From assembly GCF_008370325.1 (NCBI RefSeq), contig NZ_VNIP01000003.1, forward strand, positions 434,001 to 498,000: a stretch of 64,000 nt of DNA, written 5' to 3'. Below are positions 62,168 through 64,000 of this stretch, in pieces. The translations under genes and the position numbers were made by a program. The stretch is from Martinezella tropici (GTDB taxonomy: Bacteria; Pseudomonadota; Alphaproteobacteria; Rhizobiales; Rhizobiaceae). The notes below the pieces were generated by a model, which worked only from the letters and a program-made list of their open reading frames with translations, was not told where the DNA came from and did not search any database. Position 1 is the first letter of the stretch. Each line of letters opens with the position of its first letter.

Positions 62168-62931
62168 CACGAAATCAGACCCTTTCGCAGAGCAAGGGCA
62201 ATTGCGTGATTTGTATTGCGCGAACCAAGCTTTTCGCGGCAGGAGCGCATGTACTTGTCGATGGCATGATCGGTGATTCCAAGGCGGGAGGCGATCTGCC
62301 GCTCCTTCCAGCCTTCGGCCGCCAGCTGAAGAACCTCGCGCTCCCGTGCCGTCAATTTAAGGACGCTGCTGTTTTGCTGAGTGTGCCGGATCCGCAAGGC
62401 ACGATAGACAGCAAAATTCGCAACAAGCGCCAGATTCTTCTTGTTTTCCGGCGAGAGCTCAAGCCGTTCGCCGGCAATCGAAAAGCCGACATGTTCAGGC
62501 CCCAGGCTCGGAAGCGTCATGGTGAAACCCTCCGCAAGGCCGAACTCCTTGGCCTCGCCCATGACCCGCATACCGGACCGAAGCCCGACGACTTCGTCCT
62601 CGTTCCAGAAAAAGCTTTCAAGCCCTTCGCGTACCAGCGTGATCGTCGGATCCTTGAAGACATAGTTCTGAGAAAAATAACGAGCCGACCAATCATTCGG
62701 CCAGGCATTGATCAAGATATGACCTATCTGCTGGCGTTTGGTCGCGCCAATCTGAGGCATGGTGCCAACCAGAACATTGGTCGCGCCGAACGGCTCCACA
62801 TATCGAATGACGACCTTGGCCAACTCCTCCTGAGTTGTGCAGGCCTCAAGCTCAGCCAGAAAATACTGTGTTTCCTCAAGGGTGCGAGCCGGAAAAATTG
62901 GATTGCCGGGCAATATCCAGTGGTTTGACAT
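62167..62931 (-). CDS. LuxR-type autoinducer-binding regulator (second paralog)
   Basis: 254 residues. The autoinducer domain has NAWPNDWSARYFSQNY, KDPTITLV, FFW and GLAEGFTMTL; the output domain has LTAREREVLQLAAEGWKERQ and SRLGITDHAIDKYMRSC. All key LuxR positions are kept. ATG 62931 is used; the frame from 63006 adds 25 unrelated residues. It lies directly upstream of luxI on the same strand. Shared segments with the protein encoded at 60496 (FGATNVL.GTMP.IG.TKRQQ.GHIL.NAWP) show a tandem duplication of the regulator. Confidence 0.9.
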   Translation of the reverse strand: MSNHWILPGNPIFPARTLEETQYFLAELEACTTQEELAKVVIRYVEPFGATNVLVGTMPQIGATKRQQIGHILINAWPNDWSARYFSQNYVFKDPTITLVREGLESFFWNEDEVVGLRSGMRVMGEAKEFGLAEGFTMTLPSLGPEHVGFSIAGERLELSPENKKNLALVANFAVYRALRIRHTQQNSSVLKLTAREREVLQLAAEGWKERQIASRLGITDHAIDKYMRSCREKLGSRNTNHAIALALRKGLIS

Positions 62932-63312
62932 AACGACGATCTTCGAAGTTTCACGATGAAGCAGGAAACATGGCCACGACACCGGCCAGAAACTTCGGCA
63001 GTGCATTGGTGATTATTTGCACATATATTCAACGATGTGGTCTGATCAACACGACCACGCCAGACCGGCGTCCCGCAACGCGCCTGACGCAGCAATGCCG
63101 AAGTATTTTTGCTTACTATACACTTTGCTCAGTCGCTTGACGACCGGCGCCGACGCAAATGAAATATGCGCTGAACCCGGAAACCGGCGTCCGTTCCGTC
63201 AGCCTCACGGAGGGCGGCCGCAGCTTATTGCCGTCTTGCGGGCTTGGAGCATGATGCGGAAAAGGGTAAGTGATTTTCGGACGATATCGGGCTTTCTCTA
63301 TATGAATTCGCG
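62932..63312. repeat. Intergenic region with rhizobial palindromic repeat fragment
   Basis: No supported gene lies in these 381 bp. At 63243-63285 the stretch GGAGCATGATGCGGAAAA followed by GATTTTCGGACGATAT is an imperfect inverted repeat of a type that recurs between rhizobial genes. It lies downstream of the MEKHLA gene stop at 63313 (both on the minus strand), a usual place for such elements. The promoter of the second luxR-type gene should lie just above 62931; no dyad is seen there. Confidence 0.45.
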
Positions 63313-63783
63313 CTAGGCATCCTTCCATTTGGAAAATGTAGCGGCCTGCCCGCGCAAAGTCCCGTCGCGATCCACGAGCTGCCAGACAATGCCGTCTTCG
63401 ATCCAGAAACGACGCCCGGATTTTGCAATCCGCAGCCCGCGATAGTCGGAAATAAAGCCATCGCGCGTCACCGCGTCCAACAGCCGTTGGCGCTCCGCAC
63501 GATCGGGAAGCTCCGCCGAAAGGCGCGAAGGAAGCGTCACGAACTCGTCCCACGGGTATTCGAAGCAATTCTGCGCAGCCTTGTTGGCGTAGACGAAACG
63601 GGGATCGGCATCCGTATTGTGAGCGACGACCACGAAGGGCGCATCGCGATAGAGCCAATCCGGCCCGGATCCTTCATCGACGAGAGCAACGCCGACGATG
63701 CGACGAAAACTGTCCGTCAGAAGGTCGAAGAACGCATCATCGACCGATAAATCCACTGCCTTGCCGTCAGCTTCGCCTGCCAT
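63313..63783 (-). CDS. MEKHLA/PAS-domain protein
   Basis: 156 residues, almost all one PAS-like MEKHLA domain: LLTDSFRRIVGVALVDEG near 20, APFVVVAHNTDADPRFVYAN near 50-70, LPSRLSAELPDRAERQRLLD near 85, and IEDGIVWQLVDRDG near 130. It carries no output domain, so it would work as a stand-alone sensor or partner. ATG 63783 follows GGATGGG; an ATG three codons upstream at 63792 lacks spacing for a ribosome site. The ligand or cofactor is unknown. Confidence 0.78.
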   Translation of the reverse strand: MAGEADGKAVDLSVDDAFFDLLTDSFRRIVGVALVDEGSGPDWLYRDAPFVVVAHNTDADPRFVYANKAAQNCFEYPWDEFVTLPSRLSAELPDRAERQRLLDAVTRDGFISDYRGLRIAKSGRRFWIEDGIVWQLVDRDGTLRGQAATFSKWKDA

Positions 63784-63901
63784 CAATCCCATCCTGTTAA
63801 TCGGTGCATCGACGGTGCGATACTTAGCAGAATGCCATGAAGATCAAGAGGCGACGGCCGGTCCTTTATGGGCCGGCTTGTGGATTGTCGGCGCAGGTCG
63901 C

Positions 63902-64000
63902 TCAGGGACAGATCGAGCGCCGACAGAAATCGGTGACAACGTCGACCAGTTTCTGCCGGTCGACTACCGATCCCTCGGCCAGACAGTCATCGACGGCGCT
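63902..64000 (-). CDS. C-terminal end of an unidentified gene (cut by window edge)
   Basis: The minus-strand frame from the right edge reads SAVDDCLAEGSVVDRQKLVD, then VVTDFCRRSICP, and ends at TGA 63902-63904. The amphipathic-helix character fits the tail of a TetR-type regulator, but 32 residues are too few to be sure. It lies 119 bp upstream of the MEKHLA gene on the same strand. Confidence 0.35.
   Translation of the reverse strand, partial: SAVDDCLAEGSVVDRQKLVDVVTDFCRRSICP

Noticed and set aside
1..64000. CRISPR arrays, rRNA, tRNA genes, intact insertion sequences, replication or conjugation genes
   Set aside because: None was recognised on reading both strands; short tandem repeats found are 11-bp promoter arrays, not CRISPR repeats, and no transposase motif was seen. 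A tRNA scan was not possible by eye with certainty.

Overview
The window looks like accessory DNA of a rhizobial alphaproteobacterium (Rhizobium or a close relative), probably a large plasmid, chromid or variable chromosomal region. Reasons: high-GC coding sequence throughout, rhizobial-type palindromic intergenic repeats (about 31436-31530, 44290-44328 and 63243-63285), a LuxI/LuxR quorum-sensing locus, and many paired regulators, ABC importers and exporters. I see no rRNA, tRNA, CRISPR array, replication origin or intact insertion sequence. The genus call is inference; no marker gene is present.

Left part (1-18500): the start of a hydantoinase/oxoprolinase gene diverges from an FAD oxidoreductase gene across a twin palindrome. 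A membrane protein is coupled to a GGDEF-EAL protein. Then come an AraC regulator, a ROK regulator and a DoxX protein, followed by two drug exporters of the major facilitator superfamily, each divergent from a TetR repressor with a visible operator. Next are a LysR/quinone-oxidoreductase pair and an AraC/epimerase pair. Gene relics lie here: the 3' end of ribB (8829-8978) and a frameshifted oligopeptide ABC ATPase (18093-18424).

Efflux part (18552-44287): a TriABC-like RND operon with two adaptors and a lipoprotein hydrolase, under a divergent TetR gene. A TetR-controlled module follows, with an exported DUF5666-like protein, a cytochrome b and a sulfite-oxidase-fold enzyme. An AdeS-like histidine kinase (29399-30460) is separated by about 7 kb from its likely partner, an AdeR-like response regulator (37427-38119). 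The regulator gene is divergent from an AdeAB-like RND pump. Between them sit a cytochrome b561 gene, a DevBCA-type ABC exporter with its outer-membrane lipoprotein, a secreted SH3b protein and a membrane-anchored winged-helix protein. Tandem or phased 11-bp repeats beginning TCCAC or near variants stand before four of these genes and suggest one regulon.

Catabolic part (44331-55511): genes on the minus strand run from a GntR regulator through an arginase-family hydrolase, a DUF1185 protein, an alpha/beta hydrolase, a flavin reductase fused to a degenerate Nudix-like domain, a luciferase-like monooxygenase, an aldehyde dehydrogenase and a NIPSNAP protein to a complete polyamine-type ABC importer. 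Spacing, overlaps and three related GntR-type operators make this one uptake-and-degradation system. Its substrate is not evident; a guanidino or amide compound is my best guess. It is the strongest candidate here for an undescribed pathway.

Right part (55763-64000): a MexHI-like RND pump lies next to a luxR-luxI-luxR island that has a 20-bp dyad upstream of luxI. A MEKHLA/PAS protein and the 3' end of another gene follow at the edge.
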